In this document: piece by piece, positions 35,582-45,160 of the stretch | How the letters are laid out: each line of letters begins with the position of its first letter | Numbering within the stretch: position 1 is the stretch's first letter | Source: Oceanicaulis sp. | Lineage (GTDB): Bacteria > Pseudomonadota > Alphaproteobacteria > Caulobacterales > Maricaulaceae | NCBI GenBank assembly: GCA_028280165.1 | Contig: JANQMI010000163.1 | Span: 1-46,230, forward strand | Length of the DNA stretch: 46,230 nucleotides | Direction of reading: 5' to 3' | The notes under the pieces: generated by a model | Seen by the model: the letters and a program-made list of their open reading frames with translations, nothing else | Database searches by the model: none | Told to the model about the DNA's origin: nothing | Translations under genes and position numbers: made by a program

Positions 35582-36817
35582 TTACTTGCTCAACGCAAAC
35601 TGAGCGACATCAATCCGACCGGTGCGGAATCCCGCCTCACAATAGGCCAGGTAGAAATCCCACATCTTTTTGAAGCGCTCATCGAAACCGAGCGGTTTGA
35701 TGGTGCTCCAAGCATCATTGAAGCTGTGAAGCCACTGATTGAGCGTGTCGGCATAATCGGTCCCAAAGGCCTCGATGCCGTCAAAGGTCAGATTGGCCGC
35801 CTTGAACTCATCTTCCAGCTTCTCGACGCTCGGCAGCACGCCGCCGGGGAAGATATAGCGCTGGATGAAGTCGGCCCGTTTTGAATACTGATCAAACAAA
35901 TCATCGCGGATCGTAATGATCTGCAAGCCCGCCTTGCCACCGGGCTTTAAGACCTCACCGACTTTGGAGAAAAAGCTCGGCCAATATTCCTGGCCCACCG
36001 CCTCAAACATCTCGATCGAGGCGACCGCATCATAGCACCCGGTCTCGTCACGATAATCCTGGAGCTTGATTTCGACCTGGTCTGACAGCTGGTGGCGCGC
36101 CATGCGCTCCAGCGCGTATTCACGCTGGGACGGGGACAGGGTCAGGCAAGTGACCTTCGCGCCAACATCTTTGGCCGCAAACTCCGCAAAACCACCCCAG
36201 CCGCAGCCGATCTCCAGCACATGATCGCCCGCTTTGAGGTCAATGGCCTGGGCGATGCCGGCATATTTCTCCCGTTGGGCCTCCTCAAGGCTTTGACCAG
36301 GTGCCGTAAAGCGCGCTGACGAATAGGTCATCGAAGGGTCGAGCCATTGGGTATAGAAGTCATTGCCCAGATCGTAATGGGCTTCGATATTCTTCTTCGC
36401 CCCTTCCTTCGTATTGGCGCGCAGCTTGTGATAGGCCCAATGCAGAAAGCGTGTGATCGGACCGCCTGCGGTGATGTTATCCATGCGATCTAGGTTCGCT
36501 GAGAACACCGTCAGGACCGCTGGAAGGTCCGGAGTTGTCCAGTCGCCATCCATATAGCTTTCGGCAAAGCCCACATCACCGCCGGACAGGACTTTGCGGA
36601 CAATGGCAAAATTCCTCAGCTCCAGGCGCGCTTCAGGGCCGGTCTCTTTGCCTTCAAAGCGCAGCGTCTGGCCTTCGGGAAGACGCACGACGAGCGTGCC
36701 GTAATTCAGTTTCAGAAGGCGGTGGAGGGCAAAGCGAACCGAGCGTGGGACGCCACGCAGTCGGTTGATGACACTGGCATCAGCAGGCGCACCAAGGGGG
36801 TCCATGAAATCAGTCAT
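35582..36817 (-). CDS. cfa: Cyclopropane-fatty-acyl-phospholipid synthase family SAM methyltransferase
   Basis: 'NIEAHYDLGNDFYTQWLDPSMTYSSARF', 'DHVLEIGCGWGGFAEFAA', 'SIEMFEAVGQEYWPSFFSKV', 'FIFPGGVLPS'-like 'RYIFPGGVLPSVEKLEDE'. Confidence 0.94.
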   Translation of the reverse strand: MTDFMDPLGAPADASVINRLRGVPRSVRFALHRLLKLNYGTLVVRLPEGQTLRFEGKETGPEARLELRNFAIVRKVLSGGDVGFAESYMDGDWTTPDLPAVLTVFSANLDRMDNITAGGPITRFLHWAYHKLRANTKEGAKKNIEAHYDLGNDFYTQWLDPSMTYSSARFTAPGQSLEEAQREKYAGIAQAIDLKAGDHVLEIGCGWGGFAEFAAKDVGAKVTCLTLSPSQREYALERMARHQLSDQVEIKLQDYRDETGCYDAVASIEMFEAVGQEYWPSFFSKVGEVLKPGGKAGLQIITIRDDLFDQYSKRADFIQRYIFPGGVLPSVEKLEDEFKAANLTFDGIEAFGTDYADTLNQWLHSFNDAWSTIKPLGFDERFKKMWDFYLAYCEAGFRTGRIDVAQFALSK

Positions 36818-36861
36818 GACGGGCTCCGCCTTAAATCTTAAGCAACATATTAATCGCGAAC

Positions 36862-37668
36862 TCAGGAAGGACCAAGCCGCTCGGCATTGTGGGAGGAAGG
36901 GCGTGCAAGGCTTGCCTCAACCGGGGGTTCTGGCCTTGAGTGGTATTTTGCGCCTTTAATCAACAACTTGAGCGCTTCGATATGGATCGCCGAAATCGTC
37001 TTTAAGGTTGAAAACGGCTGGCTTGCAAACAGGCTGGCCAGGGTTTGCGTGGTTAGATCCACGCGGTTCATCGCCATGGTGGCCATGAAGTCTGATCCAT
37101 TGGGCCGCTCCTTAAAGATCGAAAGCTTGAAGCGCGCGTCCGGGGCTCGCAGCGTGAATTCATAGCGCCCGCCGACATCAAAGAAGGGCGACACATGGAA
37201 GACTTTGTCTGCGGCCTGGTGCTCAGCGCGATCGCCGGAGCAGGGCGCAACATAGGCATGGGCATCGCCGAAGGTGTTATGAACCTGATAGATCACGCCT
37301 TTCAGGGCGTTGGTGTCGCGATCTTCGGCGAAATAGATCGAGAGCGGGTTGAAGACATAACCCAGCACGCGGGGCGCGCAGAGCAGGCGCACCCGGGCAT
37401 CGCCAATCGCCACGCCGGCATTATCGAAGCGAGCCCGAGCCCAATCGATCAGCGCCGACCCGTCCCGGGCTCCATGATCACGCTCGAAAAAGCTGTAGAC
37501 ATTAAAGCGCTCCACCGAAAACAGGCGGCTCAGTCGCGCGGCGTCTGACAGGCGCTCTAAATCGATCATCAGGCTGGCAATGCGATAGTTGAACCGGTGC
37601 GAGAAGGGCTGACGCCGCTCATGCACGGTTCGCCCGATATAGAGATCGGCGGGGGCGGTCATAATCAC
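36862..37668 (-). CDS. DUF1365 family protein
   Basis: 'DLYIGRTVHERRQPFSHRFNYRIASLMIDLERL...PRVLGYVFNPLSIYFAEDRDTNALKGVIYQVHNTFGDAHAYV...KVFHVSPFFDVGGRYEF'. Confidence 0.93.
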   Translation of the reverse strand: MIMTAPADLYIGRTVHERRQPFSHRFNYRIASLMIDLERLSDAARLSRLFSVERFNVYSFFERDHGARDGSALIDWARARFDNAGVAIGDARVRLLCAPRVLGYVFNPLSIYFAEDRDTNALKGVIYQVHNTFGDAHAYVAPCSGDRAEHQAADKVFHVSPFFDVGGRYEFTLRAPDARFKLSIFKERPNGSDFMATMAMNRVDLTTQTLASLFASQPFSTLKTISAIHIEALKLLIKGAKYHSRPEPPVEASLARPSSHNAERLGPS

Positions 37669-39032
37669 TCCGCGGCAGAGACGATCGCGTCGTCACGCGT
37701 GACCGTACCGCGCTCACCCCATTCACCGCCAGTGATATCGCCGTCGGCAAAGGTCCAGGGAATTTCGCCGCCCAGGCGCAGCGCCGCACGCAGCCCGGCG
37801 CGCAAGCCGTCTTCATGGAAGCCATAACCGAGCCAGGCCCCCGCAAACCAGGTGTGCTTGACGCCCTGAATGGCATTGAAGATCCGCTGAGCGGCCATGC
37901 CCGGCGCGGTAAATTGCGGGTGGTCATACTGGTAGCGGCCGAAGGTGAGCGCCGGATCGGGCTGCCGGACCGGATTCAAGGTGACGTAAAGCGGGGTGTC
38001 GGACGGGATATTCTGCAGGCGGTTCATGTCATAGCTGACCGCCGCACCATCCTGGCCAGCTTCGCGCAGATAGGTCCACGCTGCGCGGGCGTTCTCGCGC
38101 TTGGGGACCAGGCTCTGATCGCGATGCAGCACCGCTTCGTTTTGCGAGTAGGGGATCGCGCCGAGCATATCGCGCTCGTCCGGTGTCGCGTCTTCCAAGA
38201 GGCGAAGCGCCTGATCGGAGTGACAGGCCAGGATCACCTCGTCAAAGCTGTGGGTTTGGCCCTGACCGTCGGTCACGATGACGCCTTCCCCCACCCGGCG
38301 CACGCGCGTTGCGCTTCCCGCCTGCGCCATCCCAGCGGCCTCCAGGTCGGCATGAATCCGGGTGACATAGCTGCGGCTGCCGCCTTTGACCGTTCCCCAT
38401 TGCGGGCGCTTGGCATGCATCAGCCGATGATTATTGAAAAAGCGGATGAAGGCTTCGGCGGGATAATCGACCATATCGCTTTCGGTCGAGGACCAGATGG
38501 CCGCGCCCATCGGCAGCAGATAGTGGGTCTTAAACCGCTCTCCCATGCCGATCTTGTCCAGATACTGGCCCAGGGCCAGGCCCATCAGATTGCCCGCATC
38601 CAGATCGGCTTGAGCGGCATCATTAAACTTCAAAATGTCGCGCAGCATGCCCAGAAAACCGGGGCGTACCAGATTCATGGGATCAGCCAGAAGGCCGCTC
38701 AGCCCGTTGGAGGACCATTCCAGCTCTTTGTCGAGGGAGAAGCCGAAGCTCATATCGGTGCGGAAGGTTGCCACATCGAGATGCTCGAACAGTGCGGTCA
38801 GATTGGGATAATTCAGCGTGTTGAAGACTATGAAGCCGGTGTCAACATCGATGGACGTGCCGTCATAATCGATCGTCACGGTGTTGGCATGGCCACCGAG
38901 GCGATCGCGTTTTTCAAACAGCGTGACATCGTGAACATTGCGAAGAGCCCAGGCGGCCCCCAGGCCACTGACGCCAGCGCCAATCACAGCAATGCGGGAC
39001 CGGCGGGTGAGGATCGGCTCAATGGGGCTCAT
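37665..39032 (-). CDS. FAD-dependent amine-oxidase-like flavoprotein
   Basis: 'RIAVIGAGVSGLGAAWALRNVHDVTLFEKRDRLGGHANTVTID', 'DVDTGFIVFNTLNYPNLTALFEHL', C-terminal 'TWFAGAWLGYGFHEDGLRAGLRAA'. Confidence 0.93.
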   Translation of the reverse strand: MSPIEPILTRRSRIAVIGAGVSGLGAAWALRNVHDVTLFEKRDRLGGHANTVTIDYDGTSIDVDTGFIVFNTLNYPNLTALFEHLDVATFRTDMSFGFSLDKELEWSSNGLSGLLADPMNLVRPGFLGMLRDILKFNDAAQADLDAGNLMGLALGQYLDKIGMGERFKTHYLLPMGAAIWSSTESDMVDYPAEAFIRFFNNHRLMHAKRPQWGTVKGGSRSYVTRIHADLEAAGMAQAGSATRVRRVGEGVIVTDGQGQTHSFDEVILACHSDQALRLLEDATPDERDMLGAIPYSQNEAVLHRDQSLVPKRENARAAWTYLREAGQDGAAVSYDMNRLQNIPSDTPLYVTLNPVRQPDPALTFGRYQYDHPQFTAPGMAAQRIFNAIQGVKHTWFAGAWLGYGFHEDGLRAGLRAALRLGGEIPWTFADGDITGGEWGERGTVTRDDAIVSAAE

Positions 39033-40471
39033 GCGGCGTCCTTAATCTTCGCAAATGCCGCGAGCGCTTTCTGGCGCGCCTCGGCGTGATCAACAATCGG
39101 CTTGGGATAGTCCAGACCGAGGGTCACACCAGCCTGGGCTAGGGTCGCGCGGTCAGCAGTCCACGGCGCATGGATGACGCGCCGCGGTAATTTCGCAAGC
39201 TCTGGTATCCATTTACGCACATAGTCGCCATCCGGATCGAATTTTTCTCCCTGGCTGACAGGGTTGAAAATTCGGAAGTAGGGGGCGGCATCGGCACCGG
39301 ACCCGGCCACCCACTGCCAGCCGGCTGCATTGCTGGCCAGATCCGCGTCCACCAGCGTATCCCAGAACCAGTCCTCGCCGCGTCGCCAGTGGATGAACAG
39401 GTCTTTGACCAGAAAGCTGGCGACAATCATGCGCACCCGATTATGCATCCAGCCGGTTTCATAAAGCTGGCGCATCCCGGCATCGACGATGGGATAGCCG
39501 GTCAGTCCCCGGGTCCAGGCGGCGAAGTCCGCATCGGTTCCGGTCCAGTCGAAATGGTCGAAGCGTGGCTGGAAATTGTCTTCGGGAAAGCTGGGGAAAT
39601 GATAGAGCAGATTATAGCTGAATTCCCGCCAGGCGATTTCGGACAGATAGCTGTCGGCGTCCTCACCCTGGCCCTGAGGACTGGCCTCGATGGCGTGCCA
39701 GACCTGGCGCGGTGAAATTTCGCCGAAGTGAAGATGCGGCGACAGAAACGAGGTGCCGCGTACCGCCGGCTTGTCCCGGCCGGTGTCGTAGTCAGACAGC
39801 CCTTCGGCGATAAATGTGGTCAGGCGCGTCTGGGCACCGGCTTCTCCGGGCGACCACATCTGGCGAAGACCGCCAGCCCAGTCCGGACGGGTCGGCAAAA
39901 GCGCCCAGTCATCCAGGCGATCGCTGGTGGGAGGGGCGGCAAAACTCAGCTCAGCGGGTGCAGCGATCGGGTCTGCAGGCCTGTGCGAGGCTTTCAGAGA
40001 TTTCCAAAACGGGGTGAAGACTTTGTACGGCTTGCCCTGCTTGGTGGCGATTTCCCAGGGCTCAACAATCAAAGATCCATTGAACGACCGAGCCTCGATA
40101 CTGGCCTGGGTAAGGGCGGCCTTGATCTGGGTGTCCCGGGCGATGGCCCACGGCTCATAAGCCCGGTTCCAGTAGACTGCCGCCGCACCGGTTTCATCGG
40201 CGAGTGCTGGGATCATCTCGTCCGCTTTACCCCGCTTCAGGATCAGCGATCCGCCTATAGCTTCCAGGTTTTGGGCCAGGGAGGCGAGCGTATGGTGCAG
40301 CCACCAAAGGCTGGCACCACCCATCGCCCACGCGCCGGCGTTTTCATCATCCAGTACGTAAACCGCAATCAGGGGGCGGCCGCTTGCGCTGGCGGCCATC
40401 AAGGCTGGATTGTCGGATAGGCGTAAGTCGTTGCGAAACCAGACAAGGGCGGGCTTGGACAGATCAGGCAT
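39029..40471 (-). CDS. phrB: Deoxyribodipyrimidine photolyase (class I CPD photolyase family)
   Basis: 'ALVWFRNDLRLSDNPALMAA', 'SPHLHFGEISPRQVW', 'GLTGYPIVDAGMRQLYETGWMHNRVRMIVASFLVKDLFIHWRRGEDWFWDTLVDADLASNAAGWQWVAGSG'. Confidence 0.96.
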   Translation of the reverse strand: MPDLSKPALVWFRNDLRLSDNPALMAASASGRPLIAVYVLDDENAGAWAMGGASLWWLHHTLASLAQNLEAIGGSLILKRGKADEMIPALADETGAAAVYWNRAYEPWAIARDTQIKAALTQASIEARSFNGSLIVEPWEIATKQGKPYKVFTPFWKSLKASHRPADPIAAPAELSFAAPPTSDRLDDWALLPTRPDWAGGLRQMWSPGEAGAQTRLTTFIAEGLSDYDTGRDKPAVRGTSFLSPHLHFGEISPRQVWHAIEASPQGQGEDADSYLSEIAWREFSYNLLYHFPSFPEDNFQPRFDHFDWTGTDADFAAWTRGLTGYPIVDAGMRQLYETGWMHNRVRMIVASFLVKDLFIHWRRGEDWFWDTLVDADLASNAAGWQWVAGSGADAAPYFRIFNPVSQGEKFDPDGDYVRKWIPELAKLPRRVIHAPWTADRATLAQAGVTLGLDYPKPIVDHAEARQKALAAFAKIKDAA

Positions 40472-40635
40472 GGAAAATTCGATGGCTCGGATCGGTATTA
40501 TGAATGGCCCAGGCTGCGGGCTTGCAGGTGACGGGCTCGGACGGATCGCGTATGACGCGGGTGAAATGCGCGCTGCAGTCTCGCTGCCAAGAGCGCGTGT
40601 CGTGAAATAGTCGCTTGCCGGAGTTCGCCAAGCCC

Positions 40636-41502
40636 ATGTCCGCTAATTCTGTGGTTTCTGTTCCTCGTCCCAATGCCGATCCGATCCAGATCGGCAATGA
40701 CCGTCCGTTTGCGCTCATCGCCGGCCCTTGCCAGCTGGAGAGCCGCGCGCATGGTCTTGAAGTCTCTCAGGCGCTGAAGGAGATTTCTGAGCGCACCGGC
40801 GTTCCGCTGATCTACAAGACCAGCTTTGATAAAGCCAACCGGACCAGCCTGTCCGGCAAGCGCGGCCTTGGGCTCGAAGCCAGCCTGCCGGTGTTTGCTG
40901 AGATCCGCGAGACGACCGGGCTGCCTGTGCTCACCGATATTCACACCGCCGAGCAGTGCGCGATTGCAGCCCAAGCGGTCGACATCCTGCAAATCCCGGC
41001 CTTTCTGTGCCGCCAAACTGATTTGCTGATCGCAGCGGCCGAAACCGGCAAGGTCATCAATGTCAAAAAGGGCCAATTCTTAGCGCCGTGGGACATGAAA
41101 AATGTCGTCGGTAAGCTCACCGATGCTGGCAATCCAAACGTGCTGGCCACTGAGCGGGGCATCAGCTTTGGCTACAACACGCTGGTGGTCGATTTCCGCG
41201 CCATTCCGCAAATGAAAGACGCCACTGGCAATGCGCCCATCGTGATTGATGCGACCCATTCGGTTCAGCAGCCGGGCGGACAAGGCACATCCTCTGGCGG
41301 CCAGCGCCAATATGCGCCGCACATGGCGCGCGCGGCCGTGGCTTTGGGTGTCGGAGCTGTCTTTATGGAGACCCACCCCGACCCGGACCATGCGCCGTCG
41401 GACGGACCGAATATGATTCCGCTCAATCGCTTTGAAGAGATTGTGCGCGATCTGAAAGCCTTTGATGAGCTGGCCAAAGCTCATCCGGTTACCGCGCTTT
41501 AA
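40636..41502 (+). CDS. kdsA: 3-deoxy-8-phosphooctulonate (KDO-8-P) synthase
   Basis: 'FALIAGPCQLESRAHGLEVSQALKEIS', 'YKTSFDKANRTS', 'GLPVLTDIHTAEQ', 'IDATHSVQQPGGQGTSSGGQRQYAPHMARAAVA'; ATG at 40636 or TTG at 40615. Confidence 0.96.
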   Translation: MSANSVVSVPRPNADPIQIGNDRPFALIAGPCQLESRAHGLEVSQALKEISERTGVPLIYKTSFDKANRTSLSGKRGLGLEASLPVFAEIRETTGLPVLTDIHTAEQCAIAAQAVDILQIPAFLCRQTDLLIAAAETGKVINVKKGQFLAPWDMKNVVGKLTDAGNPNVLATERGISFGYNTLVVDFRAIPQMKDATGNAPIVIDATHSVQQPGGQGTSSGGQRQYAPHMARAAVALGVGAVFMETHPDPDHAPSDGPNMIPLNRFEEIVRDLKAFDELAKAHPVTAL

Positions 41503-41512
41503 GGGCTGCGCT

Positions 41513-42979
41513 ATGCTGCGGGATCGCGTTGCCGAACTGCTTTCCGCCTTCACAGGCCAGCGGGCCCTGGTGCTGGGCGATCTGATTTACGACACCTTCG
41601 TCTACGGCCAGGTGAACAGGGTGTCTCGCGAGGCACCTGTGCCCATCCTGTCTGAATTACGCCGCGACGCCATGTTGGGCGGGGCGGGCAATCTGGCCCG
41701 TAATCTGGTGGGTCTGGGCGGGGTGGTGCGTCTGGTGTCCGCGATTGGTCGCGACGCTGAAGGCGATGCCGCTCAGAATCTGGCGCGCACCGCTTGTGGC
41801 GAGACCGTAACCCTGGTGCGGACGCCTCAGCGTCCGACACCGACGAAAATCCGTTATGTGTCTAACAATCAACAAATGTTCTGTGTCGACCGGGATCCGT
41901 CCGCGCAACTCGAGCCCGCGTTTGAAGCCGAGCTGCTGGAGGCCGTGCAGGCCCAGCTCGCCGACGTGGATGTCCTTATCCTATCGGACTACGGTCGGGG
42001 TCTGCTGACCCCCAGCTTAATTGCCGGGGCGATTGAGCGCGCGCGCGGGGCTGGCGTACCGGTGACAGTCGATCCGCGCGGTGCGGACTTCACCCGCTAT
42101 GACGGGGCTACGCTGATTAAGCCTAATGCGGAGGAATTGCACGCCGAGACGGGCCTGCCGGTCGAGTCTGACGCGGAGGCGGAAACGGCGCTGCGGGCCT
42201 TTAAGGCGACGCTCAAACACACCGGGGCGCTTCTGGTGACCCGGGGCGGTGAGGGGATGAGCCTGCTGTCAGCCCAAGGAGAGGTCGTTCATCACCGCTC
42301 GAAACCGCGATCGGTGTTTGATGTGTCCGGGGCCGGTGATACCGCCCTGGCGGCTTTGTCGCTGGGTGTCGCGGCGAAACTGGAGCTTAATGAGGCCATG
42401 GCGATGGCCGATCTGGCCGCCGGGGTTGCGGTGTCGAAGGCGGGAACCGCTGTGGTTACGCCTGCCGACATTTATGCTGACATGCGCGGTGATGATGCAC
42501 CCCCGACATGGCGCGTTGTCTCGCCTGACCAAGGCGCTGATATTGCTGAGGATTGGCGCGAGCGCGGATTGAAGGTCGGTTTCACCAATGGGTGTTTTGA
42601 TCTTCTGCATCCCGGACATCTGTCGGTGCTGCGCCATGCCGCGTCGGTGTGTGACCGCCTGGTCGTGGGGTTGAATACGGACGCCTCGGTGAAGCAACTG
42701 AAAGGCGAGACTCGCCCGATCAATGACGAGGCCACCCGGGCCCTCATGCTGGCCTCGCTGCACATGGTCGACCGAGTCATCTTGTTTGGTCAGGAAACAC
42801 CCGAAGCGCTGATCCAGGCGATCCGGCCTGATGTGATGATCAAGGGTGGGGATTATGTGGCTGACGATTTACCCGGCGCTGACTTCGTAAAGTCCTACGG
42901 TGGGGACATCGTTCTGGCCCCGCTCGTCGACGGTCTGTCGACCACTAATCTGGTAAAAAAGATGGCCGGCGAGGCCTAG
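41513..42979 (+). CDS. hldE: Bifunctional D-glycero-beta-D-manno-heptose-7-phosphate kinase / heptose-1-phosphate adenylyltransferase
   Basis: Ribokinase-like domain 'VLGDLIYDTFVYGQVNRVSREAPVPIL', 'DVSGAGDTALAALSLG'; nucleotidyltransferase 'VGFTNGCFDLLHPGHLSVL'; start re-assigned to 41513. Confidence 0.95.
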   Translation: MLRDRVAELLSAFTGQRALVLGDLIYDTFVYGQVNRVSREAPVPILSELRRDAMLGGAGNLARNLVGLGGVVRLVSAIGRDAEGDAAQNLARTACGETVTLVRTPQRPTPTKIRYVSNNQQMFCVDRDPSAQLEPAFEAELLEAVQAQLADVDVLILSDYGRGLLTPSLIAGAIERARGAGVPVTVDPRGADFTRYDGATLIKPNAEELHAETGLPVESDAEAETALRAFKATLKHTGALLVTRGGEGMSLLSAQGEVVHHRSKPRSVFDVSGAGDTALAALSLGVAAKLELNEAMAMADLAAGVAVSKAGTAVVTPADIYADMRGDDAPPTWRVVSPDQGADIAEDWRERGLKVGFTNGCFDLLHPGHLSVLRHAASVCDRLVVGLNTDASVKQLKGETRPINDEATRALMLASLHMVDRVILFGQETPEALIQAIRPDVMIKGGDYVADDLPGADFVKSYGGDIVLAPLVDGLSTTNLVKKMAGEA

Positions 42980-44211
42980 GGCTCGTCCACGGGAATCAGC
43001 GGCGCGACTTCGACTTCCACCATATCATCCAGAGGCGGAGCCCAGCGCGCTTCTTCAGCCCGGATCTCAGCCAGAATGGCGGTGCGGTTCGCCACGTTGT
43101 GGGCCAGGTCCATATAAAACAGGTTGAAGTCCGGCGCGCGCCGGTCTTCGCCCAAGCGTCCGGCCCGGCGCAGGGCATTGGCGCGCGGTTGGTCCACCAT
43201 AAGAACGCCATTCTGACATTGTGCGCCGGTCTGGTTCGCCATGGCAGACGGGGTTTCGCCCAGCTCCAACCCTTCAGCAGCGGCACCGCCGCGATGCTGG
43301 CTTTCGGGCGCATAGTCCTCATTCGGCGTCCAGGTCAGAGGATTGGTGCAAAGCAGGGCGCGCTCGGTGACAAAGCGAAGCGTGCTCGTTCCTGTCCATG
43401 ACATGGAGCGCTCGGTGAGCGCGAAAATGCGCTGCCGCTCTTCTGGCTGGGCGGCCGCATAGGAGACGACACAGCGCACATCGTCTGCATTGGCGCAGGG
43501 CGCAAGATTGGACAATCCCGTCTCAAACAGGTCCAACGGGACCGGCGCTTCCAGGAGATAGGCCGCCACCAGGCGCGCGCGCAGCACATCGTCCTGGCTG
43601 AACCGGGTTAGAAGCAGACCCAGGCCGTGCAGCGCCCCCTGATCCACACCCACCAGAATAATGGATTGATCCGGGCCCGTACGCGTCAGGAAGTCGTCGA
43701 AGGCCGCTTCGATATCGCCATAGGCCAGCACCCGGGCCGACACCGAATCCTCGCGATTATTCATAAAGCTGTAGAGCGAGGCCTGACGGTATCGTGGGGC
43801 GTAGAGATCTGCGTCAGACGCCAGGAAGGGGGCCGCCCAATTGGGCAGCACGATCCGGGCAATTTCTTCAGCCTCCTGCGGGCGCTCGATGGGCGCATTC
43901 CAGTGCGCCCCGCCGTCATGGGTCGTGGGGTGAATGAAAAAGACGGCTGGACCGGCACTGTCTTCACGCGGCTCGGACAGGACCGCCCAGCTGTCCGCCA
44001 GCCTGTAATCGGGCTCAGCGGGGCGCTGATAGGTCTGAAAGGGAATGCCGGGATCGAGAAAGCTTTGATAAATCTGATCGCGCAGAATCACGCTTGCGAC
44101 CGCAGCCAGAACCAGGAATCCCCCCAGGCCGTAAAGCAATATGGTGAAAAACCAGCGGCGGGGCTGAGGCGTTGGGGAGGCGTCGGTCATGGCAGGTAAA
44201 ATACGCGTCAC
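42976..44211 (-). CDS. DUF3089 (alpha/beta-hydrolase fold) membrane-anchored protein
   Basis: N-terminal TM 'WFFTILLYGLGGFLVLAAVASVIL'; 'AVFFIHPTTHDGGAHWNAPI', 'LYAPRYRQASLYSFM', 'AYGDIEAAFDDFLTRTGPDQSIILVGVDQGALHGLGLL'. Confidence 0.88.
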   Translation of the reverse strand: MTRILPAMTDASPTPQPRRWFFTILLYGLGGFLVLAAVASVILRDQIYQSFLDPGIPFQTYQRPAEPDYRLADSWAVLSEPREDSAGPAVFFIHPTTHDGGAHWNAPIERPQEAEEIARIVLPNWAAPFLASDADLYAPRYRQASLYSFMNNREDSVSARVLAYGDIEAAFDDFLTRTGPDQSIILVGVDQGALHGLGLLLTRFSQDDVLRARLVAAYLLEAPVPLDLFETGLSNLAPCANADDVRCVVSYAAAQPEERQRIFALTERSMSWTGTSTLRFVTERALLCTNPLTWTPNEDYAPESQHRGGAAAEGLELGETPSAMANQTGAQCQNGVLMVDQPRANALRRAGRLGEDRRAPDFNLFYMDLAHNVANRTAILAEIRAEEARWAPPLDDMVEVEVAPLIPVDEP

Positions 44212-44293
44212 TGAGGATCACAACAAGGCAGTGTGGCGCTCACTTGGGCCTTGATTTCGCCTTCAGGCAAGCGCACCAATTGCGATTATAACT

Positions 44294-45052
44294 GTGAGCG
44301 CCTCCCCAATCCGCGCTCCGCCTTATCCAAGGAGCGTGCAAACCGTGCTGCGCTGGCTTCGAAATCGATTCCTGACCGGGCTGGTGGTCGCGGCCCCGAT
44401 CGGGATCACCGTATGGTTGATTTATACCTTCATCGCCTTTGTCGATCGGGTGATCAAACCGCTGATACCCGACCGCTATAATCCAGAAACCTATTTGCCC
44501 TTCGCGATACCGGGCATGGGCTTGCTCATCGCGGTGCTGGGGCTGACCCTGCTGGGCGCGCTTGCGGCGAATTTCTTCGGCCGCACCCTGATTGATATTG
44601 GCGAACGCATCGTCAATGGCGTGCCGCTGATCCGAAATATCTACTCCGCGCTCAAACAGATTGTTGAGACGGTGTTTCAAGGCCAGCAGAATTCCTTCAA
44701 AGAGGTGGTGCTGGTCGAATACCCGATGGAGGGCAGTTATGCGGTCGCCTTCGTGGCCTCAGAAGGGCGCGGCGTGATCCGGCAGACCGTGGGCCAGGGC
44801 GAGCCGGTGATCGGGGTGTTCATTCCCACCACGCCGAACCCCACGTCGGGCTTTCTGCTCTTCATTCCACGCTCCAAGGCCGTCGAATTGGATCTGACGG
44901 TGGAAGAGGCGGCCAAGCTGATCATCTCCTTCGGCATGGTCACGCCCGATCGCCTGCCCGAAGGCGCGATCCCGGCCGATGCGCCGATCAAGGCCGGGGC
45001 CGGGATCATGCCCGATGACCCGCAGCCCAAAGCTGAGGACAAAGAGTCCTAA
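44294..45052 (+). CDS. DUF502 family membrane protein
   Basis: 'LRNRFLTGLVVAAPIGITVWLIYTFIAFVD', 'PGMGLLIAVLGLTLLGALAANFFGRTLI', 'PLIRNIYSALKQIVETV', 'TTPNPTSGFLLFIPRS'; start may be GTG at 44345. Confidence 0.9.
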   Translation: MSASPIRAPPYPRSVQTVLRWLRNRFLTGLVVAAPIGITVWLIYTFIAFVDRVIKPLIPDRYNPETYLPFAIPGMGLLIAVLGLTLLGALAANFFGRTLIDIGERIVNGVPLIRNIYSALKQIVETVFQGQQNSFKEVVLVEYPMEGSYAVAFVASEGRGVIRQTVGQGEPVIGVFIPTTPNPTSGFLLFIPRSKAVELDLTVEEAAKLIISFGMVTPDRLPEGAIPADAPIKAGAGIMPDDPQPKAEDKES

Positions 45053-45054
45053 TC

Positions 45055-45141
45055 GCTCTTCCCCGGCGAAGGCCGGGGCCCAGGACCTTTGGATGCCGAG
45101 TGCAGTCTTCACCTGGGTCCCGGCCTTCGCCGGGAAAGAGA
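45055..45141. repeat. ~87-bp palindromic intergenic repeat, copy 4
   Basis: CGCTCTTCCCCGGCGAAGGCCGGGGCCCAGG...CCTGGGTCCCGGCCTTCGCCGGGAAAGAGA; lies between convergent DUF502 and recG genes. Confidence 0.9.
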
Positions 45142-45160
45142 AAAGGGGCAGGCGTTCGCC

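Noticed and set aside
37815-39089. 424-aa plus-strand ORF opposite the FAD oxidase
   Set aside because: Shadow ORF of a clear flavoprotein; no recognisable motifs.
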